The position numbers and the translations under genes are program-made. A model generated the notes under the pieces. That model was given only the letters and a program-made list of their open reading frames with translations, was not told the DNA's origin and made no database searches. Source: Austwickia chelonae NBRC 105200 (lineage in GTDB: Bacteria; Actinomycetota; Actinomycetes; Actinomycetales; Dermatophilaceae). From it: a DNA stretch of 64,000 nt. Where the stretch lies: positions 171,486 to 235,485 of the forward strand of contig NZ_BAGZ01000001.1 in NCBI RefSeq assembly GCF_000298175.1, written 5' to 3'. Within the stretch, counting starts at the first letter, position 1. Each line of letters starts with the position of its first letter. Shown here one piece after another: positions 8,654 to 16,403 of this stretch.

Positions 8654-9658
8654 TCAGAGTCGCTCCAGAAGCACCCGCACGCTCCCTCCACAGATCATGT
8701 CCAGTTCGTTCCCACGCCGACCGGACAGGTCGTAATCAGCCACCGCGAGAGCATCGTCCCCCTCCGCAAGCAGAGCCTGCGCCCGACGGACCACCTCCAG
8801 TTCCACCGCTCCCCCGCCGACCGATCCGGCCACCGGCCCCTGAATGCCCACCACCATGCGCGCGCCGGTACCCCGCGGAGTCGACCCGGCGTCACCGATC
8901 ACCGTGGCCAGAACGGCCGGCAATTCCGGTGTCCGCGCCAACCCACGGATCGTGTCCGCCACCTCGGCATCGACGACCTGCCCCTGGCATTCGGCGCGGA
9001 CCTGCACCAGCTCCGCGCAGATCGAGACCGCAATCTCCCCCGGATCCGGTCCACCCAGATGGACACCGATCGGTGAACGCAGCTCACGGGTCAGTTCCGG
9101 AGACAACCCCGCCTCGACCAGTTCCCGACGGACCAATGCCGCCTTGCGTCGGGAACCGATCATGCCGACGTACTGATGCGGACGCGTCAGACAGAGCAGC
9201 GCACACTCACGGTCACTGCGATGCCCCGGCGTGACGACCACGAAATAGCTGTTGGCATGCTCCGACAGGGCACGCAAGGCCACACCGTAGTCATCAACGA
9301 CGATCTGATCCGCCCCGGTCAACCGGTCGGACCTGGCCAGGCCGGGACGGTCGTCGATCACCACGGTATGAAAACCGATCACCGAAGAGATCTGCGCGAC
9401 AGCGCGGCCGACATGGCCGGCACCCAGGATCACCAGCCGGGGCGTGCCCCACAGCTCCTCCGCGAAATAACCGCCCGAACCGGTCTCCCGACAGGTGGCG
9501 CCGAAAGGTCTTCGAGGAGTGCCGGTCAGGCTGTCCCGATCACCGTCCCACGGATCGCACCGCCCGGCTCGTGGCCCACTGGTCCAGTGCAAACGGGCGT
9601 AGACGCCCTGAGCATCGACCTGACCCAGCAGCTCGACATAATCCACTCGCCGCATCAT
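8654..9658 (-). CDS. xdhC: XdhC/CoxI-family molybdenum-hydroxylase maturation factor
   Basis: Proteins of this family hold molybdenum cofactor and help insert its terminal sulfur (or selenium) ligand into xanthine dehydrogenase-type enzymes. The 334-residue protein has a Rossmann-like half with RLVILGAGHVGRAVAQI and VTPGHRSD, then SRRKAALVRREL and, near the C-terminus, the XdhC signature GSTPRGTGARMVV with GGGAVE. The start ATG at 9658 overlaps the yqeC stop (ATGATG with TGA inside), so the in-frame frame extending to 10198 is spurious. It is last in the xdh-yqeB-yqeC-xdhC operon. A separate upstream segment resembling the XdhC N-terminal domain was not found. Confidence 0.88.
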   Translation of the reverse strand: MMRRVDYVELLGQVDAQGVYARLHWTSGPRAGRCDPWDGDRDSLTGTPRRPFGATCRETGSGGYFAEELWGTPRLVILGAGHVGRAVAQISSVIGFHTVVIDDRPGLARSDRLTGADQIVVDDYGVALRALSEHANSYFVVVTPGHRSDRECALLCLTRPHQYVGMIGSRRKAALVRRELVEAGLSPELTRELRSPIGVHLGGPDPGEIAVSICAELVQVRAECQGQVVDAEVADTIRGLARTPELPAVLATVIGDAGSTPRGTGARMVVGIQGPVAGSVGGGAVELEVVRRAQALLAEGDDALAVADYDLSGRRGNELDMICGGSVRVLLERL

Positions 9659-10515
9659 CGATCTCCCTGCCACGCCGGCGGAATCGGAAGCCGGTCCTCC
9701 CGACCGGTGCCATTCTCCCCCCGGCAGCACGCCACCTGACGAGAAGGGTCCACTCCGACACAGATCACCTGGTGACCGTCCAACAGACCGATCAGTGCGC
9801 GAATGTCCTCGTCGAACACTCCACCGTCGACGTGGGTCAGCACGACCGAGACCTGGCCGGCCCAACCCCACCGACGGGCCGGATCCAGATAACCCTGCTG
9901 CAGCAGCATCGCGACTGCTCCGGCATCGAGATCGGCCCCGACCCCAGAACCGATGCCCAGGATCTCCCGGGCACGCTCCGAGCGAAAACACACCTGCTCC
10001 AACGGACGACACAATGCATCGACGCTCGCCACGACCAGGAGAAGATCCACCGCCGGAGGAACCACCGGCTCGTGCGCCGCCGGCACTTTGAACGGCAGGC
10101 CGCGGGCACCGTCCGCCTCGACCAAGACGACATCGAAGGCACTGCGCAATCGATCGATCCCGTCGCCGGGGAAGGCCGAGATCTTGCCGTCCCCGCACGG
10201 CTGCCCGGCAACCAACAAGCCCGGTTCATCCCTGCGGGCCAAGGCCTCCTCCACGTCCAGAGCCGCGCCCCGTTCCAGCCACAACCGGGTGGTCGTGGTC
10301 AGAACGGCGCTCAACCCGAGAACCGCGCATTCCTGCCCGACAGCCCGCAAAAGGGTGGTCTTACCGCCTGCGCCCACCGCAGCCAGAACCACCCTTCTCC
10401 GGCAGCCCAGGACACATGTTTCGAGCAGCTCCGTGACGCCCAAGGCCGAGAGCAGCCCCGGCCCCGCCCGTCCAGGGCCTTCCCAGACCACGGGCCAGAC
10501 CGGGCGGTCGGTCAT
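9655..10515 (-). CDS. yqeC: Selenium-dependent hydroxylase accessory protein YqeC
   Basis: YqeC is a marker of the selenium-dependent molybdenum hydroxylase (SDMH) trait, in which selenophosphate is used for a labile selenium cofactor rather than selenocysteine. The 286-residue protein has a P-loop-like VGAGGKTTLLRAV followed by TTTTRLW, the arrangement typical of YqeC, and VVLVEADGARGLPFK in the middle. The start ATG at 10515 overlaps the yqeB stop (ATGA), and its own stop overlaps the xdhC start. Its biochemical activity is not established in the family; a nucleotide-dependent step is inferred from the P-loop. Confidence 0.88.
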   Translation of the reverse strand: MTDRPVWPVVWEGPGRAGPGLLSALGVTELLETCVLGCRRRVVLAAVGAGGKTTLLRAVGQECAVLGLSAVLTTTTRLWLERGAALDVEEALARRDEPGLLVAGQPCGDGKISAFPGDGIDRLRSAFDVVLVEADGARGLPFKVPAAHEPVVPPAVDLLLVVASVDALCRPLEQVCFRSERAREILGIGSGVGADLDAGAVAMLLQQGYLDPARRWGWAGQVSVVLTHVDGGVFDEDIRALIGLLDGHQVICVGVDPSRQVACCRGENGTGREDRLPIPPAWQGDR

Positions 10516-11465
10516 CGCCCCGGCTCCAGGACGTCGATCCCAGAACCCGCGCCCCTCCGACATCGGCCCGACAACCCTTGGAGCACCGCGTCCAGCGCGC
10601 CTCCCCCCACGGCTCTGGCCTTGTCGGAGATCGTGTCGCAACATGCGACCATCGCAGGCCGCGGGTCGACATCGGCGATCTTGAGACCCCGCGAGACCAC
10701 CGTCTCCTCAGGAATCATGCCGCGAACGACCCCCGACAGCGGAGAGAGCACCTCGGAAGAGGTTTCCGCACCTTCCAGAACGCAGAGCGCCTCCCCTGCA
10801 CGCACGACAGCGCCGATATCCCGCAGGACCCGGACCCGGCCGGCTTCAGGAGCCCTGACGACCCGGTCGGCACCGTGACCGGCGATCGTCCCGGGGACCC
10901 CGGTGTTGGCAAGAGCCGCCCCGAGGGAGATCACGCGCCCCAGATCGTGTCCACGCATCGTCTCCACGACGTAGTCGACGTCCTCTCCGGCAACGAAACC
11001 CGGACCGCACCCGACGGTGACATCCCCCATGCCACGGTGGGTACCGACATTCCGTTTCGCGAGCATCGCGTCGACCACCGCCACCGGACGAGCCCTGCGG
11101 ACCAGTTCTGCCTCGGAGTCAACGACCACAGGGATCCGGTATTCACCCGGCCGGCCGGACCTTCGCTGCTCGGCCAGGATCTGCCGAGCCTGCTCGAGAC
11201 CGAGGGCACGAACCCCGACGAGGTCCTCGACCCGCCAGCTGCCCTGACGGACCGCGGTGCACAAAGACGCCCGCCACCGGACTGCCATCGGTCGGGCGAG
11301 ATCCAGGGCGATGACGTCGAAACCGGCGTGAGCACAGCGCTGGACGACCCCGGTGGCGATGTCCCCAGCCCCCCGGACGACGATCAGCGGAGTCGAACCC
11401 GGACACCTACCGAGGTGTTCCAGGGGGCCGGAGGGCTCCTGAAGGCCGGGAGCGCCCGGAGTCAT
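10512..11465 (-). CDS. yqeB: Selenium-dependent molybdenum cofactor protein YqeB
   Basis: This 317-residue protein matches the YqeB family linked by phylogenetic profile to SelD and SDMH enzymes. Visible features are VVRGAGDIATGVVQRC near residue 30 (Rossmann-type glycine loop), VVDAMLAKRN, and the glycine-rich GCGPGFVAGEDVDYVVET in the centre. A C-terminal biotinyl-like stretch (GAVVRAGEALCVLEG) follows. It starts with ATG overlapping the stop of the molybdenum hydroxylase gene and ends overlapping yqeC. Its exact reaction is unknown; it probably takes part in selenium loading of the cofactor. Confidence 0.87.
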   Translation of the reverse strand: MTPGAPGLQEPSGPLEHLGRCPGSTPLIVVRGAGDIATGVVQRCAHAGFDVIALDLARPMAVRWRASLCTAVRQGSWRVEDLVGVRALGLEQARQILAEQRRSGRPGEYRIPVVVDSEAELVRRARPVAVVDAMLAKRNVGTHRGMGDVTVGCGPGFVAGEDVDYVVETMRGHDLGRVISLGAALANTGVPGTIAGHGADRVVRAPEAGRVRVLRDIGAVVRAGEALCVLEGAETSSEVLSPLSGVVRGMIPEETVVSRGLKIADVDPRPAMVACCDTISDKARAVGGGALDAVLQGLSGRCRRGAGSGIDVLEPGR

Positions 11466-14143
11466 CGGCGCCGCACCGGGCGATAGAAGGTGTCCTCCAA
11501 CGGGAGCGCGAGCCGGAAGAGACCGTCCTTCTTGAAGTAGGCATTCTGCAGGGCTGGCGCACCCAGGCAGCAGGTGATCTCGCCGATGCCCTTGGCCCCG
11601 TAGGCATAGGTCGGATCAGCACGGTTCACGAAGATCGCGCGGACCGGAGGCATCTGATTGGCCTTGACCAATCCGAGCTGGGCCAGCTTGACCTGTGGGA
11701 TCCCGTCCTCACACCGGAAATACTCAGTCACCCCGTACCCGATGGCCATGGCGACGCCACCGATCACCTGCCCCTCGCAGGCCACCGGGTTGATCACCCG
11801 GCCGGCGTCATGAGCCGCGACCACCTGGACGATCTCACCCTTGGTGTCGATCACGAAGATCTGCGTCGCGAAACCGTAGGAGATGTGGCTGACCGGGTTC
11901 GCCTTCGTCGAGCCGATCGGATCGGTCTCGAAGTCGAACTCTCCCTCGTAGAGCTTCCCTTCGAGGTCAGCCAGGGCCAGCCCGGAATCCAGATCCCGTT
12001 TGAGTGCCTGCGCCGCTTCACGTGCTGCCTGACCGGTGAAGACCGTCTGACGGGAAGCAGTCGTGGTGCCCGCGTCCGGCGAATAGCTGGTGTCCGGGGC
12101 GTCCACCACGATGTGGCGTCTCTCCAGCCCCGTGGTCTCCGCGACCATCTGAAGGATGACCGTGGTGATGCCCTGTCCGATCCCGGCCGCGGACGAACGG
12201 GCGTGGACCACTCCGTCGATGACCTCGAGGTTGCATCGCCCCGGGTCCTTCAACCCGACGCCGACTCCGGCATTCTTCATCGCGCAGGCGATACCCACGT
12301 GGAGCTCCGGATCGGCTTCATACCGTTCGAAGTCGTCCCGGACGGCCTCCAAGGTCTCGACGAGGGCGGTGTCCGCGCCGACGATCTGCCCGTTCGGCAG
12401 CGCCTGCCCCGGGCGGACGGCATTGCGATGACGGATCTCCCAACCGGAGAGACCGACCTGGCGGGCGAGGTCGTTGACGAGACATTCCACCGCCATCGCC
12501 GACTGGGTGACCCCGAAACCACGGAAGGCCCCTGCCGGTGGATTGTTGGTGTACACGGCATCACCGACCACGCTCACATTGGCGTAGTGATAGGGCCCGG
12601 AGGCATGGGTACATGCTCGCTGCAGCACCGGGCCACCCAAGGAGGCATAGGCTCCCGTGTCCGAGACGATCCGGGCCTGCATCGCCTGCAGAATGCCCTG
12701 GTCGTCGCAGCCGAGCTTCATCGTGATCTTCATGGCATGGCGTTTCGGGTGATAGTTCAAGCTGTCGGTCCGACTGAACTTCACCTTGACCGGCCGCCCG
12801 GTCAGATAGGCGCACAACGCTGCCTGGTGCTGGACCGACATGTCTTCCTTGCCGCCGAAACCGCCACCGACCAGGGCCGAACGGATCCTGACCTTCTCCA
12901 GGGGCAGGCCGAGGTACTCACTGACCTCGTGGTATTCGTCGTAGATTCCCTGACCTGCGGTGATCACCATGATCCCCTCGCCGTCGGGGATCCCGATGGC
13001 CGCCTCGGTCTCCATGAAAGCGTGTTCTTGCGGAGGCAGATCGAAGGTCGCCTCGGCGACATACGAGGAGGCTGCGAAACCGGCAGCGATGTCGCCCCGG
13101 GAGATCTCTTCGTGGGCACAGATATTGCCCTCGGGAACGACGAAGGAACCGAATCGGGTGAAACCTTCCCCGTGGATCTGCGGTGCACCCTCCGCCATGG
13201 CTGCTTCCGGACTGGTCAAGGGCTCGAGTACCTCGTACTCGACCTCGACCGCAGCGGCAGCGGATTCGGCCTGGGAGCGGGTCTGCGCCACGACCATCGC
13301 CAGGGTGTCCCCGATCGCCTTGGTCGTCTCGCCCACGGCGATCATGCCCGGCCAGTCCTTGTAGAGATGACCCAGGTAGCGTTCTCCGGGGATGTCCTCG
13401 GCGGTGAAGATCCCGAGAACTCCTGGCATAGCGCACGCCGCGCCGGTGTCGATGGACAGGATCCGCGCGCGCGGGTGGGCGGTGAAGACGTGTCGGCCGT
13501 GGACCATACCGGGGATCTCGATGTCGTCGACGTACTGCCCTTCGCCCAGCGCTTTCTCCACGGCGTCGATGCGCAGCACGTCTTCACCGACACCTGCGTT
13601 CTGCCCAGGGGCGGGGATCTCCCGTCCTTCCCGTAGCAGATCTGCGGCGAGGAGCACGCCGTCGACGATCTGCTGGTAGCCGGTGCACCGGCACATATTG
13701 GTGCGCAGGGCGTGGCGGACCTCGTCGGCGGTCGGGGCGGGGTTCGCATCGATCAGGGATTTCGCGGAGACGACCATCCCGGGTACGCAGAAGCCGCACT
13801 GGACCGAGCCCGCGGTACCGAAGGCGTGTCCGTAGACCGCTTTCTCCCGCTCGCTGAGCCCTTCGACCGTGGTGATCCGTTTGCCGGCGAGTCGTTTGAC
13901 CCGTTGGGTGCAGGCTCGGACCGCCTTGCCTTCGACGAGGATCATGCAGGTACCGCAGGATCCCTGGTTGCATCCGTCCTTCACGGAGATCAGACGGAGA
14001 TCGTCCCGGAGCAGGTCGAGCAGTTCGGTGTCCTCGGAGACCTGATGGGCTTCTCCGTTGATGAACAGGGTGTGGACCGCGGTAGCGCCGTCGTCGGGTG
14101 TGCGGGTCCGGGGGACTCGTCGCCGGGTGTTCTCCGTGGTCAT
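11462..14143 (-). CDS. xdh: Selenium-dependent type xanthine dehydrogenase, fused Fe-S and molybdopterin subunits
   Basis: This 893-residue molybdenum hydroxylase has an N-terminal pair of [2Fe-2S] clusters (Cys58, 63, 66, 78 and Cys116, 119, 151, 153) fused to the molybdopterin domains. The cofactor loop GGGFGGKEDMS and catalytic glutamate in GAKGIGEITCCLG are intact. The fusion without an FAD domain, plus adjacent yqeB, yqeC and xdhC, matches the Se-dependent XDH family; purines or related heterocycles are likely substrates. No FAD subunit is encoded nearby, so the electron acceptor is open. It heads a four-gene operon joined by ATGA overlaps. Selenium is a labile ligand in this family, so no in-frame UGA is expected and none is present. 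Confidence 0.9.
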   Translation of the reverse strand: MTTENTRRRVPRTRTPDDGATAVHTLFINGEAHQVSEDTELLDLLRDDLRLISVKDGCNQGSCGTCMILVEGKAVRACTQRVKRLAGKRITTVEGLSEREKAVYGHAFGTAGSVQCGFCVPGMVVSAKSLIDANPAPTADEVRHALRTNMCRCTGYQQIVDGVLLAADLLREGREIPAPGQNAGVGEDVLRIDAVEKALGEGQYVDDIEIPGMVHGRHVFTAHPRARILSIDTGAACAMPGVLGIFTAEDIPGERYLGHLYKDWPGMIAVGETTKAIGDTLAMVVAQTRSQAESAAAAVEVEYEVLEPLTSPEAAMAEGAPQIHGEGFTRFGSFVVPEGNICAHEEISRGDIAAGFAASSYVAEATFDLPPQEHAFMETEAAIGIPDGEGIMVITAGQGIYDEYHEVSEYLGLPLEKVRIRSALVGGGFGGKEDMSVQHQAALCAYLTGRPVKVKFSRTDSLNYHPKRHAMKITMKLGCDDQGILQAMQARIVSDTGAYASLGGPVLQRACTHASGPYHYANVSVVGDAVYTNNPPAGAFRGFGVTQSAMAVECLVNDLARQVGLSGWEIRHRNAVRPGQALPNGQIVGADTALVETLEAVRDDFERYEADPELHVGIACAMKNAGVGVGLKDPGRCNLEVIDGVVHARSSAAGIGQGITTVILQMVAETTGLERRHIVVDAPDTSYSPDAGTTTASRQTVFTGQAAREAAQALKRDLDSGLALADLEGKLYEGEFDFETDPIGSTKANPVSHISYGFATQIFVIDTKGEIVQVVAAHDAGRVINPVACEGQVIGGVAMAIGYGVTEYFRCEDGIPQVKLAQLGLVKANQMPPVRAIFVNRADPTYAYGAKGIGEITCCLGAPALQNAYFKKDGLFRLALPLEDTFYRPVRRR

Positions 14144-14304
14144 GTCGCCTGCCCGTTCTGGATCGCGTCCGGCGACCAGCGCGCTTTCCCGGTGCAGCCG
14201 CTTGTGACGGCCCGATCACAGCCCACCGCTCACCAGAGTATGGTCAACTTTGTCCAACGTCAGAATAACTCGATCTGCTTCGTCGGACAGCAGGGTTGAC
14301 GCAA

Positions 14305-14341
14305 GGGGCGCCCGTCGTGGTGAACCCACGACGGGCGCCCC
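14305..14341 (-). terminator. Terminator between the membrane-protein gene and the xdh operon
   Basis: A 16-bp perfect GC-rich stem (14305-14320 with 14326-14341) and five-base loop lie 25 bases beyond the stop of the membrane-protein gene. It should end that transcript before the xdh promoter region at 14144-14300, where an AT-rich stretch precedes xdh. Confidence 0.65.
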
Positions 14342-14365
14342 GGAAGACAGACGCGGAACGGCCGA

Positions 14366-15730
14366 TCAGACCAGTTCGCTCCGATCGTCGCCCGGCTCCC
14401 CGTACAGTTCCTGCTCGGCCAGCAGCCCCTGATAGGCGTCCCGGATCGCCAGATTGACCTCGTTCTCGGCCAGGACCGGGTCGAGGAAGGACTTCCGATA
14501 GGTCTCGTCGCTGTTCGACGAGGCCGCGAAGGACAATCCGCTGAAGCAGGCCAGGAGGAAGCTCACCTTGAAGTGCACCGAGCTGAACGGGAGCTTGAAA
14601 CCAGCCACCATCATCGGCTCGGGCACCGAGGAGATCCAGGTCTTGGCCACGGCGTCGGTGATCGCCATCTGACCGAAGAAGGTGAAGAAGACCCCCATCA
14701 ACATGGTGAAGAGGAACACCTGGATCACCTGCGCAGCGATCGCCACCAACTGAAGGTTGACCCGCTCACTGACCCGCAGCGGAGGACGCAGACGCGGCAT
14801 GGAGACGGAGGCGAAGGGAGTACCCCGCAACAACGAACGCATCCGCTGCTCGTTCTCCACGGACTCCGCATAGGAGAACTCGGCCTCGTTCCGACTTTCG
14901 TGCTTGTGGAACATCGTGTGCATCTCGTCGAGCGCGGTCACCACGACGACCAGCAGGGCCAGGACCAGCAGAACCATCCCGACACCGAAGGTCCGCCCGT
15001 AGTCGATCCCCGCGGCGACCTGCCAGATCTCGGCATTGAAGAAGAAGAAGAGCACCACGACCAGGAAGACCGGGAGGACCCGGGCGATCATCGCGCCCAG
15101 AGCGGTGGCCTGGCTCACCGAACGCTTCAACGACCAGACCAGCACATTGCCCACCCCGATATAGGTCAGGAAGAGCAGGATCACCAGCAGGGAGAACTGC
15201 CACAGCAAGCTGATGAAGAAGCTGTCCCCGTCGATCTCCTTGCCCATCACGGGAGGCAGCAGAAGGTGGATCAATCCGATGATCACAGCGAGAAGTTTGC
15301 TGCCCGAGTTCGGCAGGGCCCGCAACAACCAGCCGATCCCCAGACCGACCGGGAGCGCGAGGATCGGGCCGCCCAAGACGAGGAATCCACTCAGGATGAA
15401 GGCCACCTCGTCTTCCTCACGAACGAGCCCGTCCTCCGTCTCCTGGACGCCGTCCACCACGGAGGCAGCGAGCAACCAGAGGACGTTGATCACCGTCATG
15501 GCGGAGAGCAGTGCGGAAACCCTGCGCAACAACGCCCGACTCCGTGAGCGGCGAGTGAGTACCTGAGGGAGCCCCCGCGCCCTGATCCAGGCTTCACAGG
15601 CATCCATCTGGGCATCTGCCATCGCGGCATTCCGTCCTTCCGTCATTCCTCGCATATCGCCGATACGTTCGGCGGCAGCCTCCCCCACGAGCCTCAGGAC
15701 GGCCGAGACGGCGTAGTCATCAGGCCCCAC
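14366..15730 (-). CDS. Polytopic membrane protein of unknown function
   Basis: No family was recognised. The 454-residue protein has a cytoplasmic-looking basic N-terminus with a long charged segment. About eight hydrophobic helices follow, for example ALLSAMTVINVLWLLAASVV, GFLVLGGPILALPVGLGIGW, LPVFLVVVLFFFF and VFLFTMLMGVFFTFFG, with a hydrophilic loop around EMHTMFHKHESRNEAEF in the middle. It has no obvious transport or enzymatic motif. The start GTG at 15730 lacks a clear Shine-Dalgarno sequence; ATG codons 26-29 residues later are alternatives. It is transcribed alone, between two strong hairpins, beside the tRNA genes. Confidence 0.7.
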   Translation of the reverse strand: MGPDDYAVSAVLRLVGEAAAERIGDMRGMTEGRNAAMADAQMDACEAWIRARGLPQVLTRRSRSRALLRRVSALLSAMTVINVLWLLAASVVDGVQETEDGLVREEDEVAFILSGFLVLGGPILALPVGLGIGWLLRALPNSGSKLLAVIIGLIHLLLPPVMGKEIDGDSFFISLLWQFSLLVILLFLTYIGVGNVLVWSLKRSVSQATALGAMIARVLPVFLVVVLFFFFNAEIWQVAAGIDYGRTFGVGMVLLVLALLVVVVTALDEMHTMFHKHESRNEAEFSYAESVENEQRMRSLLRGTPFASVSMPRLRPPLRVSERVNLQLVAIAAQVIQVFLFTMLMGVFFTFFGQMAITDAVAKTWISSVPEPMMVAGFKLPFSSVHFKVSFLLACFSGLSFAASSNSDETYRKSFLDPVLAENEVNLAIRDAYQGLLAEQELYGEPGDDRSELV

Positions 15731-15833
15731 ACATCATGTCGAGAACAGAGACCTACGCGCCGGACCGGGCGTAAGACACCTGGACGATTCATAATGCTGC
15801 TGAACAAAGGGTAAAAGGATAGGACCCCAATGA

Positions 15834-15869
15834 GAAAGGCGGCCCCCTCTTTCGAGGGGGCCGCCTTTC
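15834..15869. terminator. Hairpin terminator next to tRNA-Glu
   Basis: A 16-bp perfect stem (15834-15849 with 15854-15869) has a TTTC loop, and T-rich bases at the stem ends on both strands. It lies eight bases beyond the 3' end of tRNA-Glu, so it most likely ends the tRNA transcript, and it is symmetrical enough to work both ways. Confidence 0.75.
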
Positions 15870-15876
15870 TTCTTTG

Positions 15877-15949
15877 TAGCCCCGACCGGATTCGAACCGG
15901 CGCTACCGCCTTGAGAGGGCGGCGTGCTAGGCCACTACACAACGGGGCC
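15877..15949 (-). tRNA. tRNA-Glu (anticodon CTC)
   Basis: The 73-base cloverleaf has acceptor arm GGCCCCG / CGGGGCT with a G-U first pair, anticodon stem CCGCC/GGCGG around CTCTCAA, and a T-loop with GGTTCGAATCC. CCA is not encoded. It is the usual substrate for the GltX encoded at 18223-19764. Confidence 0.93.
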
Positions 15950-16058
15950 ATTTACTGCCTGAGCAGCGGATGAAACCTTACCTTTGAGCGGCAGTTTCTT
16001 CCAAATCGGCACTGGATAAATCACCACCCAGCGCCTCATCGCGTATTTACTCGATGAG

Positions 16059-16130
16059 CTGGGGTACCAGGACTCGAACCTAGACTAACTGAACCAGAAT
16101 CAGTCGTGCTGCCAATTACACCATACCCCA
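16059..16130 (-). tRNA. tRNA-Gln (anticodon CTG)
   Basis: The 72-base cloverleaf begins TGGGGTA and pairs with TACCCCA, followed by a G discriminator. The anticodon stem ACTGA/TCAGT encloses TTCTGGT and the T-loop is GGTTCGAGTCC. The U1-A72 pair and G73 are identity elements recognised by bacterial GlnRS. It lies beside glnS, which starts 273 bases away on the other strand. Confidence 0.93.
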
Positions 16131-16389
16131 TGGGGCATCCCCCACTGGTGAAGCAGTTGCCCACCAGCTAGGCGATCCGAGAAAGCACTCTAGCCTCCGA
16201 GTGCCTTGTAACCCAAATCAGCCCGGCGCCATCCGCTCCCCTGGAAGAGGAACGACCACCGCCGGACGACCGGCCTCTGCTCACATCGGCGCCCAGCCAG
16301 CAGAACTGAGAACTACACCCGACCCGCCTCCCCCGGCCGGCCTCCCCCGCAGAGCCCGCCACAGCGGGAGACGGCACCGCTGCAGGCAC

Positions 16390-16395
16390 TAGAGT
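16390..16395 (+). promoter_or_regulatory. Candidate -10 element for glnS
   Basis: TAGAGT fits the TANNNT consensus and ends eight bases before the glnS ATG. With no strong Shine-Dalgarno sequence present, this spacing is what a leaderless actinobacterial mRNA would show. The rest of 16131-16389 holds nothing recognised. Confidence 0.4.
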
Positions 16396-16403
16396 GAAGT
16401 GTT

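Noticed and set aside
9659..10198. N-terminal extension of xdhC to 10198
   Set aside because: It overlaps yqeC completely and is low-complexity; the ATG at 9658 overlaps the yqeC stop as in the rest of the operon.
11462..14143. Possible in-frame selenocysteine (UGA) in the Se-dependent hydroxylase
   Set aside because: The frame has no internal UGA, and this family uses a labile selenium ligand, not selenocysteine.
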